Assembly (NCBI RefSeq): GCF_002015075.1
Contig: NZ_MUXZ01000011.1
Coordinates: 1-64,000 of the forward strand
Direction of reading: 5' to 3'
Origin: Canicola haemoglobinophilus
GTDB lineage: Bacteria > Pseudomonadota > Gammaproteobacteria > Enterobacterales > Pasteurellaceae
Length of the DNA stretch: 64,000 nucleotides
Made by a program: the position numbers and the translations under genes. Under the pieces are notes generated by a model. That model saw only the letters and a list, made by a program, of their open reading frames with translations. It was not told the origin of the DNA and made no database searches. Every line of letters starts with the position of its first letter. Positions within the stretch are counted from its first letter, which is position 1. This document shows, in pieces, positions 25,398 through 32,994 of the stretch.

Positions 25398-25667
25398 ATG
25401 AACGCATTAAACCAAAAAGCAGTAAGTTTTAAAGAAGCATTTGAAATCAGCCGTCAATTACGCTGGAGAAAAGAATATTTAGAAGAGTGCGGTGCAAAAG
25501 GTTTAGATTTTGCTCGTGGTATTGAAGAAGAATTAACTGCCGCAAAAGCCTTACTTGCTCGCAACTTCAACAAAAAAGCAAAAGCAGAAGAATTAGACAT
25601 TAAATTAGCGGCTCGTGTGGCAAGCATTGAAAGCTTTATCCAAACAACCGCACAAACCATTCACTAA
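25398..25667 (+). CDS. Early phage protein, unknown
   Basis: 89 residues, helical, Ala/Lys/Glu-rich, starting MNALNQKAVSFKEAFEISRQ. AAGGAGCG precedes the ATG. It is the first rightward gene and sits where HP1 has cox. I see no clear helix-turn-helix in it and assign the Cox role to a later gene. Function unknown. Confidence 0.75.
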   Translation: MNALNQKAVSFKEAFEISRQLRWRKEYLEECGAKGLDFARGIEEELTAAKALLARNFNKKAKAEELDIKLAARVASIESFIQTTAQTIH

Positions 25668-25700
25668 TAGGGCGAAAGCCCTTTATTCGGAGGATAGTAT

Positions 25701-25907
25701 ATGAATGTATTTCAAGAAGTAGTTTTTAGCAATTCAGCCACAAAAGAGAACAAATTTAATAAGAGTATTGAAAGCGAATTAGCTTGCGCAGACGTTTTCT
25801 TAACTATCGCTGAGCGGGAGGGCATTGAAATGGCGCGTGCTGAATTAGCGCTTGCGAAGGCGAAAGATAAATTAAATCAGCTAAGAAAAAATCAATTAGG
25901 TATTTAA
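25701..25907 (+). CDS. Small early phage protein, unknown
   Basis: 68 residues, mostly helical (GIEMARAELALAKAKDKLNQ). GGAGGATAG precedes the start. It lies 33 nt after the first early gene, same operon. No family recognised. Confidence 0.7.
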   Translation: MNVFQEVVFSNSATKENKFNKSIESELACADVFLTIAEREGIEMARAELALAKAKDKLNQLRKNQLGI

Positions 25908-25930
25908 AGGATATTAAGTAGAGGATAACC

Positions 25931-26251
25931 ATGACAAAAAATGATCTAAACCTATTTTTACAGGCGCTTAAAGAACGCTTAATAAAAGAGGCTGATTTAG
26001 TCTTGATGAAAAAGATTTATCAATGTGTTGTAGAGGGTGGAAGAGAAAAAGTGCGGTCGTCTATTAAGGCAGAAAACGCACGAGAAGAGATAGTCATCAG
26101 TTGTGCTTTTAAAGTACTCGCAAAATATGGCGAGGAGGGATTAAAAGCCATGATTGATTATGAAGATGCAACTCGCGCATTTTTAGAAGCTAAGCGTAGG
26201 GTGGAATTATGTACAAAAAATGATAAATACCCTTTTGAAGAAGATGAATAA
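25931..26251 (+). CDS. Early phage protein, unknown
   Basis: 106 residues, charged and helical. It contains an uptake signal (AAAGTGCGGT) inside its coding sequence at about 26049, an acquired Haemophilus signature. GAGGATAACC precedes the ATG. No family recognised. Confidence 0.7.
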   Translation: MTKNDLNLFLQALKERLIKEADLVLMKKIYQCVVEGGREKVRSSIKAENAREEIVISCAFKVLAKYGEEGLKAMIDYEDATRAFLEAKRRVELCTKNDKYPFEEDE

Positions 26252-26268
26252 ACAAAGAGGAAACTAAC

Positions 26269-26436
26269 ATGACAAGACCAACAGAAATTCAAGCCGCAGT
26301 GCGTTTCAAAGGCGAAATTGCAGAGATTATCGCCAAGATGGCAAAAGATGATGACCGTTCACATGCGTATATTGTGAAAAAACTTATCGAAGAGCGCCTA
26401 GGGCAACTTTATCCAGAACAGCTTGCAACGCAGTAA
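26269..26436 (+). CDS. Small ribbon-helix-helix-like early protein
   Basis: 55 residues. VRFKGEIAEIIAKMAKDDDR then SHAYIVKKLIEERLGQ has the strand-helix-helix pattern of Arc/MetJ-type regulators. AGAGGAAA precedes the ATG. It probably autoregulates the early operon (inference). A hairpin (ACGGCT/AGCCGT, 26484-26510) and an AT-rich stretch follow before the next gene. Confidence 0.65.
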   Translation: MTRPTEIQAAVRFKGEIAEIIAKMAKDDDRSHAYIVKKLIEERLGQLYPEQLATQ

Positions 26437-26549
26437 GCTAAATCAAAAAACAACCTAACCCATAATCGAAAGCATTAATCCCCACGGCTGAATATAAAAA
26501 ATCAAGCCGTAGGATTTTTGCACCCTGAAAACAGTAAGGAGGTTAAAAA

Positions 26550-26852
26550 ATGAGCCATATAGAAAACAAAATCACACTAAATTTAAATTTAGAAACACCC
26601 TATATGACCCTCAAAGATTTTTCAGCAAAGTCCAATATTAAGCGCGGAGCCTTAACGCGAATGCGAGAACAAGGGCTTATCGTGACTGAAAAAGTATCAC
26701 CAGCGAATGCAAAGCCCGGACAAAAAAGCGCAAATTCTAGCGTTTTTGTGAATGTCATCGCGACTGCGCTCATTTGCGCCACAAAAGCCACAAATGCGCA
26801 GTTTTTACAAGTTAAAACAGCGATAGAAAGCAATCCAGCAACAGAGAATTAA
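26550..26852 (+). CDS. Cox-like excisionase/regulator
   Basis: 100 residues. PYMTLKDFSAKSNIKRGALT followed by RMREQGLI is a MerR/excisionase-type helix-turn-helix as in P2/HP1 Cox. The downstream segment SANSSVFVNVIATALI parallels the Cox wing and dimer region. AAGGAGG precedes the ATG. It would direct excision and repress the lysogenic promoter. The assignment is by pattern. It lies several genes downstream of the usual cox position. Confidence 0.55.
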   Translation: MSHIENKITLNLNLETPYMTLKDFSAKSNIKRGALTRMREQGLIVTEKVSPANAKPGQKSANSSVFVNVIATALICATKATNAQFLQVKTAIESNPATEN

Positions 26853-26867
26853 TTCGGGAGTAAGACG

Positions 26868-27611
26868 ATGAAATGCGAACTATTTAACGACCATTTTCAA
26901 AACTACAAACGCTATCACATCCCAAAAGCACAGCTAGTGATTGCGGATATTCCTTATAACCTCGGTAATAACGCTTATGCCAGTAGCCCAGAATGGTATG
27001 TCAACGGCGATAACAAAAACGGCGAAAGTGACAAAGCCAATAAAGCCTTTTTTGATACGGACGAAAACTTTCGTATTGCGGAATTTATGCATTTCTGTTC
27101 AAAAATGCTTGTGAAAGAGCCAAAAGAGCGTAATCAAGCGCCTTGCATGATTGTCTTCTGCGCATTCCAACAAATTCAAATGGTTCTTGAATATGCGCAA
27201 AAGCACGGCTTTAAAAAGCATATCCCCTTGGTCTTTATTAAATCTTCAAGTCCGCAAGTATTAAAAGCCAATATGAAAGTCGTCGGCGCAACGGAATACG
27301 CCTTGATCCTCTACCGTGAAAAGCTACCGAAGTTCAACAACAACGGCAAGATGATCAAAAACTGGATGGAATGGACAAGGGACGACCGCAAGAAATACCC
27401 GAAATTACACCCAACACAAAAGCCAATCGACGTATTAAAGCGCCTGATTGAGATTTTTACCGATGAAGGCGATGTAGTGATCGATCCTGTTGCGGGGAGC
27501 GGCTCAACGCTCAGAGCAGCAAGAGAACTAAACCGTAATAGCTATGGGTTCGAGATTAAAAAAGACAGTTTCCAATCTGCTAAAAATCAGATGCTGAATG
27601 AAGGGAACTAA
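26868..27611 (+). CDS. Phage DNA methyltransferase (adenine-type, beta order)
   Basis: 247 residues. Motif IV is ADIPYNLGNN (DIPY, a variant of DPPY) at about residue 30. The FxGxG motif I is DPVAGSGSTLRAARELNR near residue 207, with HPTQKPIDVLKRLIEI before it. That is beta-class order (IV, target region, I). No restriction enzyme is nearby, so it is a solitary phage methylase that could protect phage DNA from host restriction. The recognition site is not predictable. Confidence 0.85.
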   Translation: MKCELFNDHFQNYKRYHIPKAQLVIADIPYNLGNNAYASSPEWYVNGDNKNGESDKANKAFFDTDENFRIAEFMHFCSKMLVKEPKERNQAPCMIVFCAFQQIQMVLEYAQKHGFKKHIPLVFIKSSSPQVLKANMKVVGATEYALILYREKLPKFNNNGKMIKNWMEWTRDDRKKYPKLHPTQKPIDVLKRLIEIFTDEGDVVIDPVAGSGSTLRAARELNRNSYGFEIKKDSFQSAKNQMLNEGN

Positions 27612-27625
27612 TAAAGGGGGGCTTT

Positions 27626-28615
27626 ATGAACTATCTTTATGACAAAACGCATAAGAGTAAAAGCGGGGCTAAATATCAGGTTCAGCTTATCCAAGAAGAT
27701 AGATATTTTCAGGGCAAAATTATGATCAACGGCTTTATTGACTACTTTGGCCATAAGACTATGGCGAAAGGCAATGTCATACGCTGGCTGAATGGCTATA
27801 TCGATAAGTTGAATGTTACGCATGAGATTAGTCCAAAAATTCCGCATGTGGATTTCGATATAGAGGCTAAACCATTAAAGAAAGTAGAAAAAGCAAAGGC
27901 GAAAGAAGAAAAAGCAGTGAAAAAGGTTGTGGAGATTAAGCCTGTTGAAACAGGCTTGAGCCAAGTTAATTCAGATGTAGTGCCTTCCATTTCTCTTATG
28001 GAGCAATCCCCAGTCGCTTTAAGCCTTGATAATGTTGGAGCTTATACGCCTTTGGCAATCGACATAAATCAAAAAGAGGAATTTCAGACTGATATGGGCT
28101 ATTTCTTGTTGCTTGACGATACAACAGAGAAAGTTCAACAACTTGTGCGTATTGTTGCTGATCCAGTAGGTAATGAAAGTGCTTGCGCAAAAAGCCCTCT
28201 ATCTCACGTTGCCATTGCGGATTTAGGGTTATCAAGGATTGATATAGCTGAACAGTTGCTTTTTTTGCGTCAAGCATGGGATCGGCATTATCCAGAAGAC
28301 TTAAAACAATGCTCTGAGTTAGCGCAAGCAATGGCTGGTTTGCATGTGTCTTTTGCGCAACTTCAAACAGAGTTGCAAGCGGTGCTTGATCGTCTTGCAA
28401 CGGATAATGATACAAAAAATAAGACAGCGCATTTTCTGTTTTCATCTGTTTATGCTCCTTTGTTGTTTATATGGGATGTGGATTTAGTCAATCAGTTGTT
28501 GTTACAAGCGATTTTGTTAAAGCGTGGCGCAACATCAGACGAGAAATATCGGGAAATTGTGAGCACGGTCGAAGATAAAGTCAATGAATTAATTCAAGTG
28601 AGTACTAGCGCATAA
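27626..28615 (+). CDS. Early phage protein, unknown
   Basis: 329 residues. The N-terminal part (1-75) is globular (MNYLYDKTHKSKSGAKYQVQ). A Lys/Ala/Glu-rich linker (about 85-115) follows, then a helical C-terminal domain. AAAGGGGGG precedes the ATG. No family recognised. It sits in the replication module between the methylase and gpA gene. A 149-codon open frame exists on the opposite strand at 27996-28445, which I treat as a shadow. Confidence 0.7.
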   Translation: MNYLYDKTHKSKSGAKYQVQLIQEDRYFQGKIMINGFIDYFGHKTMAKGNVIRWLNGYIDKLNVTHEISPKIPHVDFDIEAKPLKKVEKAKAKEEKAVKKVVEIKPVETGLSQVNSDVVPSISLMEQSPVALSLDNVGAYTPLAIDINQKEEFQTDMGYFLLLDDTTEKVQQLVRIVADPVGNESACAKSPLSHVAIADLGLSRIDIAEQLLFLRQAWDRHYPEDLKQCSELAQAMAGLHVSFAQLQTELQAVLDRLATDNDTKNKTAHFLFSSVYAPLLFIWDVDLVNQLLLQAILLKRGATSDEKYREIVSTVEDKVNELIQVSTSA

Positions 28616-28638
28616 AGTTGAAATAAGAGGATAGAAAA

Positions 28639-28914
28639 ATGATTAAACAAAAAAATAGCCAAAAAGTCACCGCACTTAATAAAAAACGTATCAATCTTTT
28701 TAAGTTAGAACAGCGTGTAACCGTTCTGGAAAATCAAATGCGCATACAAGGAAGAATAAACCGCTATCAAAGCGAACATAACAAACTTGATGAAATCACA
28801 AAAGAAGAAATTTTTGAACGTTTAAACGAATTAGAGCGCATTGCTTTACCGCAACAAAAACAAGGCTGTGTGCGTCGTTTATTAGCGAAGTTCTGGGATA
28901 TGTTGGGGCGTTAG
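28639..28914 (+). CDS. Small basic coiled-coil phage protein
   Basis: 91 residues with a predicted coiled coil (RVTVLENQMRIQGRINRYQS) and a basic N-terminus. AGAGGATAG precedes the ATG. Function unknown. Confidence 0.65.
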   Translation: MIKQKNSQKVTALNKKRINLFKLEQRVTVLENQMRIQGRINRYQSEHNKLDEITKEEIFERLNELERIALPQQKQGCVRRLLAKFWDMLGR

Positions 28915-28938
28915 GGCATAAAGCAACAGGAGGGGAAT

Positions 28939-29298
28939 ATGGGCGGTCATTTTGATGCAGAAAGTATGATACCTGAACGCTTACCTAATCATGACGAAGT
29001 GTGCAAAGAGGGGTTCGCTTTAGTGTGGCATGTCTTAGATAAAAGCGGTAATCCTGTAGAGCGTGCTTTTGATAGTTTGGAAAGAGAATATAAAGAAATT
29101 GTACTGGCACTGGCTGATGTAGAGAGTAGTGATTTAGTTAACCCTGTAAGTAATCAACAATCAAAACTAAAACATTACACCCAAATAGGCAGACGCAAAA
29201 TCGCAATAGCGATGTTTAAAATTCGCATGATTAGTAAGGCATTCCCCGCGCAGATGACAATTAAAGATTTTATCAATATTGACGAAACAATGAGTTAA
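28939..29298 (+). CDS. Phage protein, unknown
   Basis: 119 residues (starts MGGHFDAESMIPERLPNHDE). AGGAGGGGAAT precedes the ATG. No family recognised. It is part of the early operon. Confidence 0.65.
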   Translation: MGGHFDAESMIPERLPNHDEVCKEGFALVWHVLDKSGNPVERAFDSLEREYKEIVLALADVESSDLVNPVSNQQSKLKHYTQIGRRKIAIAMFKIRMISKAFPAQMTIKDFINIDETMS

Positions 29299-29307
29299 GG
29301 ATTGAAC

Positions 29308-29436
29308 ATGGTTGAGCATATTTTTGAATTATCTAACCGTTATCATTTAAAGCTAAGTAATAGAGGTTATGTATTGTATCAATTGGCACTAAATGAAAAA
29401 AGGCGTTTGGAAAAGAGGCAAGGGGTTAACCTGTAA
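29308..29436 (+). CDS. Very small phage ORF
   Basis: 42 residues (MVEHIFELSNRYHLKLSNRG...). The ATG follows TAAGGATTGAAC, a fair Shine-Dalgarno. It overlaps the next small ORF by 44 nt in another frame. Only one of the two may be real. Confidence 0.45.
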   Translation: MVEHIFELSNRYHLKLSNRGYVLYQLALNEKRRLEKRQGVNL

Positions 29437-29575
29437 AACCTTTGATGCCGTGGTCGATACCTTAATTCTGTGTGAGTTGTGTGATGAGGACAAAAGCACA
29501 TTAGCTGATTGTCGTGATGTATTAAAAGCCATTCGCGCGGAAGTGAATGAGCTAAAAGCGCATATTCCGCAATAA
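29393..29575 (+). CDS. Small phage protein, unknown
   Basis: 60 residues with three Cys (LILCELCDEDKS, ADCRDV). The start codon directly follows an in-frame TAA and has no Shine-Dalgarno, so it may depend on translation of the overlapping upstream ORF. No family recognised. Confidence 0.5.
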   Translation: MKKGVWKRGKGLTCKTFDAVVDTLILCELCDEDKSTLADCRDVLKAIRAEVNELKAHIPQ

Positions 29576-29603
29576 TTTTATCTTTTCTTAGGCTGGGGTT
29601 CTT

Positions 29604-31940
29604 ATGTCATTTGTTGACGTTTCTGCAAATAATCGCTGGCGCTCGTGTCCTCATGAGCGTCCAAAAGAACCTTTTTTTCAGCGCTCTCCCTACGTGACCT
29701 ACCAACAAGAAAAAACAGGCACAGCCGCACAGTTGGAACTATTTAAAACAGTTCCAGATAGCTATGAGTTTATTGAAAAATTATTAGCTAAATTACCTCG
29801 TAAGCAGTTGCAAGAACATTTTCGCAATTTGTATTTGCGTGAATATCGTTCTGTGGCTGATGACGGTTCCATTGCTTTTGCCTTTGGTAATAAGCAACGC
29901 CGGCATGCGAATACTTGGCTACGTGAAACCTTGGGCGCTCGACTCCGCCTTGTGTTTGCACAGTATCGTTGCAACATGGCTTGGTTATTAGCTTTTGATG
30001 AACGTGATCCGAAATGGTTAGCGGATTTAAAGTTTGATATAGCCAGAACGGAAACGCCCGCAGACTTAGCGGAAGAAGAAAAAGCCATTGAGGATTATGA
30101 AAGCCGTTTATTAAGTGAGCAATATGAGATTTTAACCTTACGCAAGAATTTTGAGCGTTATAGCCGTGAAGAACGTCAACGCGCCAAAATGCCTTTTTAT
30201 TTATTGAGCGAAACAAAGCTCAAGGAAATTGCTTATAAGTTGGCAAGCATGTTCGCAGAAGTTCAGCGTAGTTATATGTTGGATTTAGTGGAGAAAGGAC
30301 AAACGGCGCTAACTGATGATGAGTTTAATGAACACATGCGCAAGATTTATCAAATCTGTGGCGAGGCGTGCGAAAGCATCGGTTTTCCTGTGGCGCACTG
30401 GAATAAGCACAAGAAAGGGCAAAAAGTCCGCTTAGATTATATTGATACGGTTTTTCATAAAATTGCCTGTGAAAAACATTGGCTAAAAAGTATGCGAAAG
30501 GTGCAAAAGCAAATGGTTGAGCATATTGCCATTGCTTGTGGCGAGGTTTGTAAGCGTAGAAGTAATTATATTTCTCGTAGTGGTTTTGCCAGTTATTTAT
30601 CCGATCTCAAGAAAAATTATGATTTTTTAAAACAGATGATTATTGAAAATATTGACGATCCAACAGAACAAGCAGAACTGTTTGATATGTATTTGAAATC
30701 CTCCGCTAATCCTGCTCAACGTCGTATCGAGCTAATGACCCGTTTGAGAGGTTTAGAGGAATGGGCGGAAGACGCCGAGCATCACGCTTTATTTTTGACC
30801 TTAACCGCACCTTCAAAATTTCATGCGACACACAATGACGGTACACAAAACAAGAAATGGCAAGGCGCAAGCCCGAAACAAACACAAGCCTATTTAAATA
30901 AAGTTTGGGGGCAATTTAGAGCTTTACTAAAAAAACGCAAAATTGCTTTTTATGGCATGCGAGTAGCGGAGCCGCATCATGACGCAACACCGCACTGGCA
31001 TTTATTAGTTTATATCCATAAATCGCACCGTGATGAAGTGGCAAGATTATTCCGTGAAAAAGCCTTGGAGCTTGAAGGCGATGAGCAAGGCGCACAAGAA
31101 CACCGTTGCAAAATCGAAGATTGCGACAAAGCAAAAGGCACGCCAACAGGTTATATCGCTAAATATATTTCTAAAAATATTAATGGTTTTGCCTTAGATG
31201 GCGAACGCTCGGACGAAGATGCCAACATGGATCTAAAAGATAACGCGAAAAAAGCGCAAGCCTGGGCAAGACTTTGGGGCATTCGTCAATTTCAGTTTTA
31301 TGGCGATAAGTATGTAGGCGTTTGGCGTGAGTTACGTCGCCTTGTTTATGGACAAGCTGATGATGAACTCGTTGAGGAGGCAAGAATTTGTACTGACCTT
31401 GGCGACTATGCCGCATTTATGAAACGTCTCGGGGGACCTTTGGCACTGCGCAAAGAAGTACCTTTATGTTTGCACTATGAAGATAGCGAGGTCAATCAAT
31501 ACCAAGAAAGCCATAAGAAAATAAACGGCGTGACCAATAAATTTAGTTTAGGCGATTTTATTAAAACGCGTCTTAAAAAGTGGGTCATTAAGAAAGGGGA
31601 TCCAAATCGACATAACAAAGAATTGGAGCGTAGCGACACAAACAATGCGCACAGCGTGCGCCCTTGGACTTGTGTCAGTAACTGTAACCTTGAAAACCTA
31701 GAAAAAAGGGAGGAAATCATCAAAAAAATAAAAGAAGCAGTCAGACCAATCAGCAAGCCTTTAAATGATCATGTGATAAATCATTTATTGAAAGGCAGAA
31801 TAGTAAGATTGAACGATAAACAATCGATAAAAGTGATTAATGATGATGTGTTTATTACTGAACACTCAACCCCACTGCGCCTAAATGACGACAATGAGCC
31901 GAGTTATTTAGCGAAGTTGAGGGGATTGTTTAGGTATTAA
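29604..31940 (+). CDS. Phage replication endonuclease (gpA family)
   Basis: 778 residues. It has a C-terminal rolling-circle HUH core: motif 2 TPHWHLLVYIH with H464 and H466, and motif 3 GYIAKYISKNING with paired tyrosines Y517 and Y521, the arrangement of P2 gpA. It nicks the phage origin and stays covalently attached to the 5' end. HP1/P2-type origins lie within this gene, but I cannot place one. Its last about 33 codons are duplicated 390 bp downstream (32230-32335). Confidence 0.9.
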   Translation: MSFVDVSANNRWRSCPHERPKEPFFQRSPYVTYQQEKTGTAAQLELFKTVPDSYEFIEKLLAKLPRKQLQEHFRNLYLREYRSVADDGSIAFAFGNKQRRHANTWLRETLGARLRLVFAQYRCNMAWLLAFDERDPKWLADLKFDIARTETPADLAEEEKAIEDYESRLLSEQYEILTLRKNFERYSREERQRAKMPFYLLSETKLKEIAYKLASMFAEVQRSYMLDLVEKGQTALTDDEFNEHMRKIYQICGEACESIGFPVAHWNKHKKGQKVRLDYIDTVFHKIACEKHWLKSMRKVQKQMVEHIAIACGEVCKRRSNYISRSGFASYLSDLKKNYDFLKQMIIENIDDPTEQAELFDMYLKSSANPAQRRIELMTRLRGLEEWAEDAEHHALFLTLTAPSKFHATHNDGTQNKKWQGASPKQTQAYLNKVWGQFRALLKKRKIAFYGMRVAEPHHDATPHWHLLVYIHKSHRDEVARLFREKALELEGDEQGAQEHRCKIEDCDKAKGTPTGYIAKYISKNINGFALDGERSDEDANMDLKDNAKKAQAWARLWGIRQFQFYGDKYVGVWRELRRLVYGQADDELVEEARICTDLGDYAAFMKRLGGPLALRKEVPLCLHYEDSEVNQYQESHKKINGVTNKFSLGDFIKTRLKKWVIKKGDPNRHNKELERSDTNNAHSVRPWTCVSNCNLENLEKREEIIKKIKEAVRPISKPLNDHVINHLLKGRIVRLNDKQSIKVINDDVFITEHSTPLRLNDDNEPSYLAKLRGLFRY

Positions 31941-31941
31941 G
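31841..31941 (+). repeat. 3' end of the replication gene, copy 1 of a duplication
   Basis: This 101-bp segment, including the stop codon of the gpA gene, recurs at 32230-32335 with five substitutions and a 5-nt insertion. The two copies flank a small membrane-protein gene. Confidence 0.9.
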
Positions 31942-31956
31942 TAAGGAATGAATAAT

Positions 31957-32232
31957 ATGAATTTGAAAAAAATGATTAAAAAAATTGATGAGTGGGGGAA
32001 GCAGTGCCCTTCCTATGAAATACTATATATTTTGGATAAATTAGTAGTCATTGTGTTGTATTTAATTGGCGTTATTTTACTCGCTAACTTTATTGGTATT
32101 TATGATTTAGATAAATATCAAGCCGCCCGTTTAAGTTTTGTGTTACTTGTGATGTGCTTTTTTTCTAAGCTCAATAGAATTGAAAAGAAAATCGATGAAG
32201 TGCGTGACATGGTAAGAGAAAATGATCACTGA
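31957..32232 (+). CDS. Small two-span membrane protein between duplicated sequences
   Basis: 91 residues from ATG 31957, which has AAGGA 9 nt upstream. An in-frame ATG at 31948 abuts that Shine-Dalgarno and is less likely. Two hydrophobic helices (LVVIVLYLIGVILLANFIGI and RLSFVLLVMCFF) are followed by a charged C-terminal coiled coil (NRIEKKIDEVRDMVREN). Family unknown. It is bracketed by the duplicated end of the replication gene, which marks it as an inserted accessory gene. Confidence 0.6.
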   Translation: MNLKKMIKKIDEWGKQCPSYEILYILDKLVVIVLYLIGVILLANFIGIYDLDKYQAARLSFVLLVMCFFSKLNRIEKKIDEVRDMVRENDH

Positions 32233-32335
32233 TGATGTGTTTATTACAAAACACTCAACTCCACTGCGTCTAAATGACGATAATGAACTGAACCGAGTTA
32301 TTTAGCGAAGTTGAGGGGATTGTTTAGGTATTAAG
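32230..32335 (+). repeat. 3' end of the replication gene, copy 2 (remnant)
   Basis: 106 bp about 95% identical to 31841-31941, allowing a 5-nt insertion (AATGAACTGAACCGAG versus AATGAGCCGAG) that breaks the frame. It is not translated as part of the replication protein. Confidence 0.9.
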
Positions 32336-32382
32336 CACCCGTGCGAACACGGGCGCTATCGGAGTTAGTGGAGGAATAAATT

Positions 32383-32487
32383 ACGATTTACGAACCATTT
32401 AAACATATCCCAGTCACCAAGAAAAAAGGCGGAGGTTATGATCTTCCGCCTTTACCGCCACAAAAGGAAAAGCAAAAGGAAAACTAG
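32383..32487 (+). CDS. 34-codon ORF with ACG in the start position
   Basis: GTGGAGGAATAAATT leads to ACG ATT TAC GAA, then a Pro/Lys/Gly-rich peptide (IYEPFKHIPVTKKKGGGYDL...PPQKEKQKEN). The spacing from GGAGG fits a start at ACG, suggesting a decayed ATG or a rare ACG start. The last 30 bases recur at 32965-32994 as part of the tandem module duplication. It converges on, and overlaps by 4 nt, the RHH gene. Confidence 0.35.
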   Translation, partial: TIYEPFKHIPVTKKKGGGYDLPPLPPQKEKQKEN

Positions 32488-32488
32488 C
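32459..32488. repeat. Module boundary repeat, copy 1
   Basis: CACAAAAGGAAAAGCAAAAG followed by GAAAACTAGC. It matches 32965-32994 at 27 of 30 positions by eye and marks the same point (the RHH stop codon) in each module copy. Confidence 0.75.
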
Positions 32489-32678
32489 ATTTTTCAGCAA
32501 ACAACTTAATTCCCTCGGTCACAATCTGGGTCTTAGAAAGCCCTGTTTGTTCTGAAATTTCAGCAAGCAAAGCAATAACATCTTCATGAAGTTTATAAGA
32601 TTGCAAACGCACCCCACGTTTTTTATCGCTTTTCGCTTGTTGCTCTTGCCGTGTTAAATTTGATTTTAAGCGCCCCAT
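32484..32678 (-). CDS. Ribbon-helix-helix (CopG-like) regulator, module 1
   Basis: 64 residues. A basic N-terminus (MGRLKSNLTRQEQQAKSDKK) precedes RGVRLQSYKLHEDVIALLAE and ISEQTGLSKTQIVTEGIKLF, a strand-helix-helix DNA-binding fold. It lies on the same strand and 93 nt downstream of the 19-residue hydrophobic peptide ORF, with the antisense-RNA promoter just outside its start codon. It may repress its own module (inference). Confidence 0.75.
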   Translation of the reverse strand: MGRLKSNLTRQEQQAKSDKKRGVRLQSYKLHEDVIALLAEISEQTGLSKTQIVTEGIKLFAEKC

Positions 32679-32687
32679 AAATTACCT

Positions 32688-32716
32688 TTGCTTTTTAAAT
32701 TTATATGTTATATAGT
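32688..32716 (+). promoter_or_regulatory. Antisense-RNA promoter, module 1
   Basis: TTGCTT (32688-32693), 17-nt spacer, TATAGT (32711-32716), pointing away from the RHH gene and towards the hydrophobic peptide ORF on the opposite strand. Module 2 has the same -35 hexamer and spacing. Confidence 0.65.
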
Positions 32717-32722
32717 TTAGGA

Positions 32723-32880
32723 ACTGCCTAGCGATGATGGCAGTCACCGCTAGGACTTTTAGAACTCTAATCTAGTAAGCTGGCAGGCTTGCTAAGATTA
32801 AAATTACTAGGATTAACAACTTAAGATACATAATCCAGTTCCTATTTGTTACCGCTCTCTTGAAGGGCGGTTTCTTCATT
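32723..32880 (+). ncRNA. Putative Sib-like antisense RNA, module 1
   Basis: From the predicted start about 32723 to the terminator at 32851-32880, about 155 nt, fully complementary to the hydrophobic-peptide ORF (32772-32831), its ribosome-binding site and flanks. A 5' hairpin CCTAGCG/CGCTAGG opens the RNA. E. coli Sib antitoxin RNAs have the same size and position relative to ibs. The RNA is predicted, not observed. Confidence 0.55.
32772..32831 (-). CDS. Ibs-like type I toxin peptide, module 1
   Basis: 19 residues: MYLKLLILVILILASLPAY. It is a short, almost wholly hydrophobic helix ending PAY. E. coli Ibs toxins are 18-19 residues with the same plan (MM-K/R, hydrophobic run, S-F-P/S-A-Y). 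AGGAACT precedes the ATG. It has its own promoter at 32907-32935, with a leader of about 70 nt. Expected effect if like Ibs: insertion in and depolarisation of the inner membrane when the antisense RNA is lost. Confidence 0.6.
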   Translation of the reverse strand: MYLKLLILVILILASLPAY

Positions 32881-32882
32881 TT
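32851..32882 (+). terminator. Terminator of antisense RNA, module 1
   Basis: ACCGCTCT CTTGA AGGGCGGT (8-bp stem with one G-U pair) followed by TTCTTCATTTT. Confidence 0.7.
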
Positions 32883-32906
32883 CAACCCCTCGCTGAAAAC
32901 AAAATT

Positions 32907-32935
32907 ATTATAGTACATACTAAAATATAAGACAA
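32907..32935 (-). promoter_or_regulatory. Toxin mRNA promoter, module 1
   Basis: On the minus strand TTGTCT (32935-32930), 17-nt spacer, TATAAT (32912-32907). The perfect -10 lies about 75 nt before the peptide ATG. Confidence 0.65.
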
Positions 32936-32964
32936 GATTTATTTTAGTATTTTCTACATTATTT

Positions 32965-32994
32965 CACAAAAGGAAAAACAACAAGAAAACTAGC
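32965..32994. repeat. Module boundary repeat, copy 2
   Basis: CACAAAAGGAAAAACAACAA followed by GAAAACTAGC, the counterpart of 32459-32488. Here it is only the tail of the small ORF seen in copy 1 (…QKEKQQEN stop), so the duplication unit begins inside that ORF. Confidence 0.75.
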
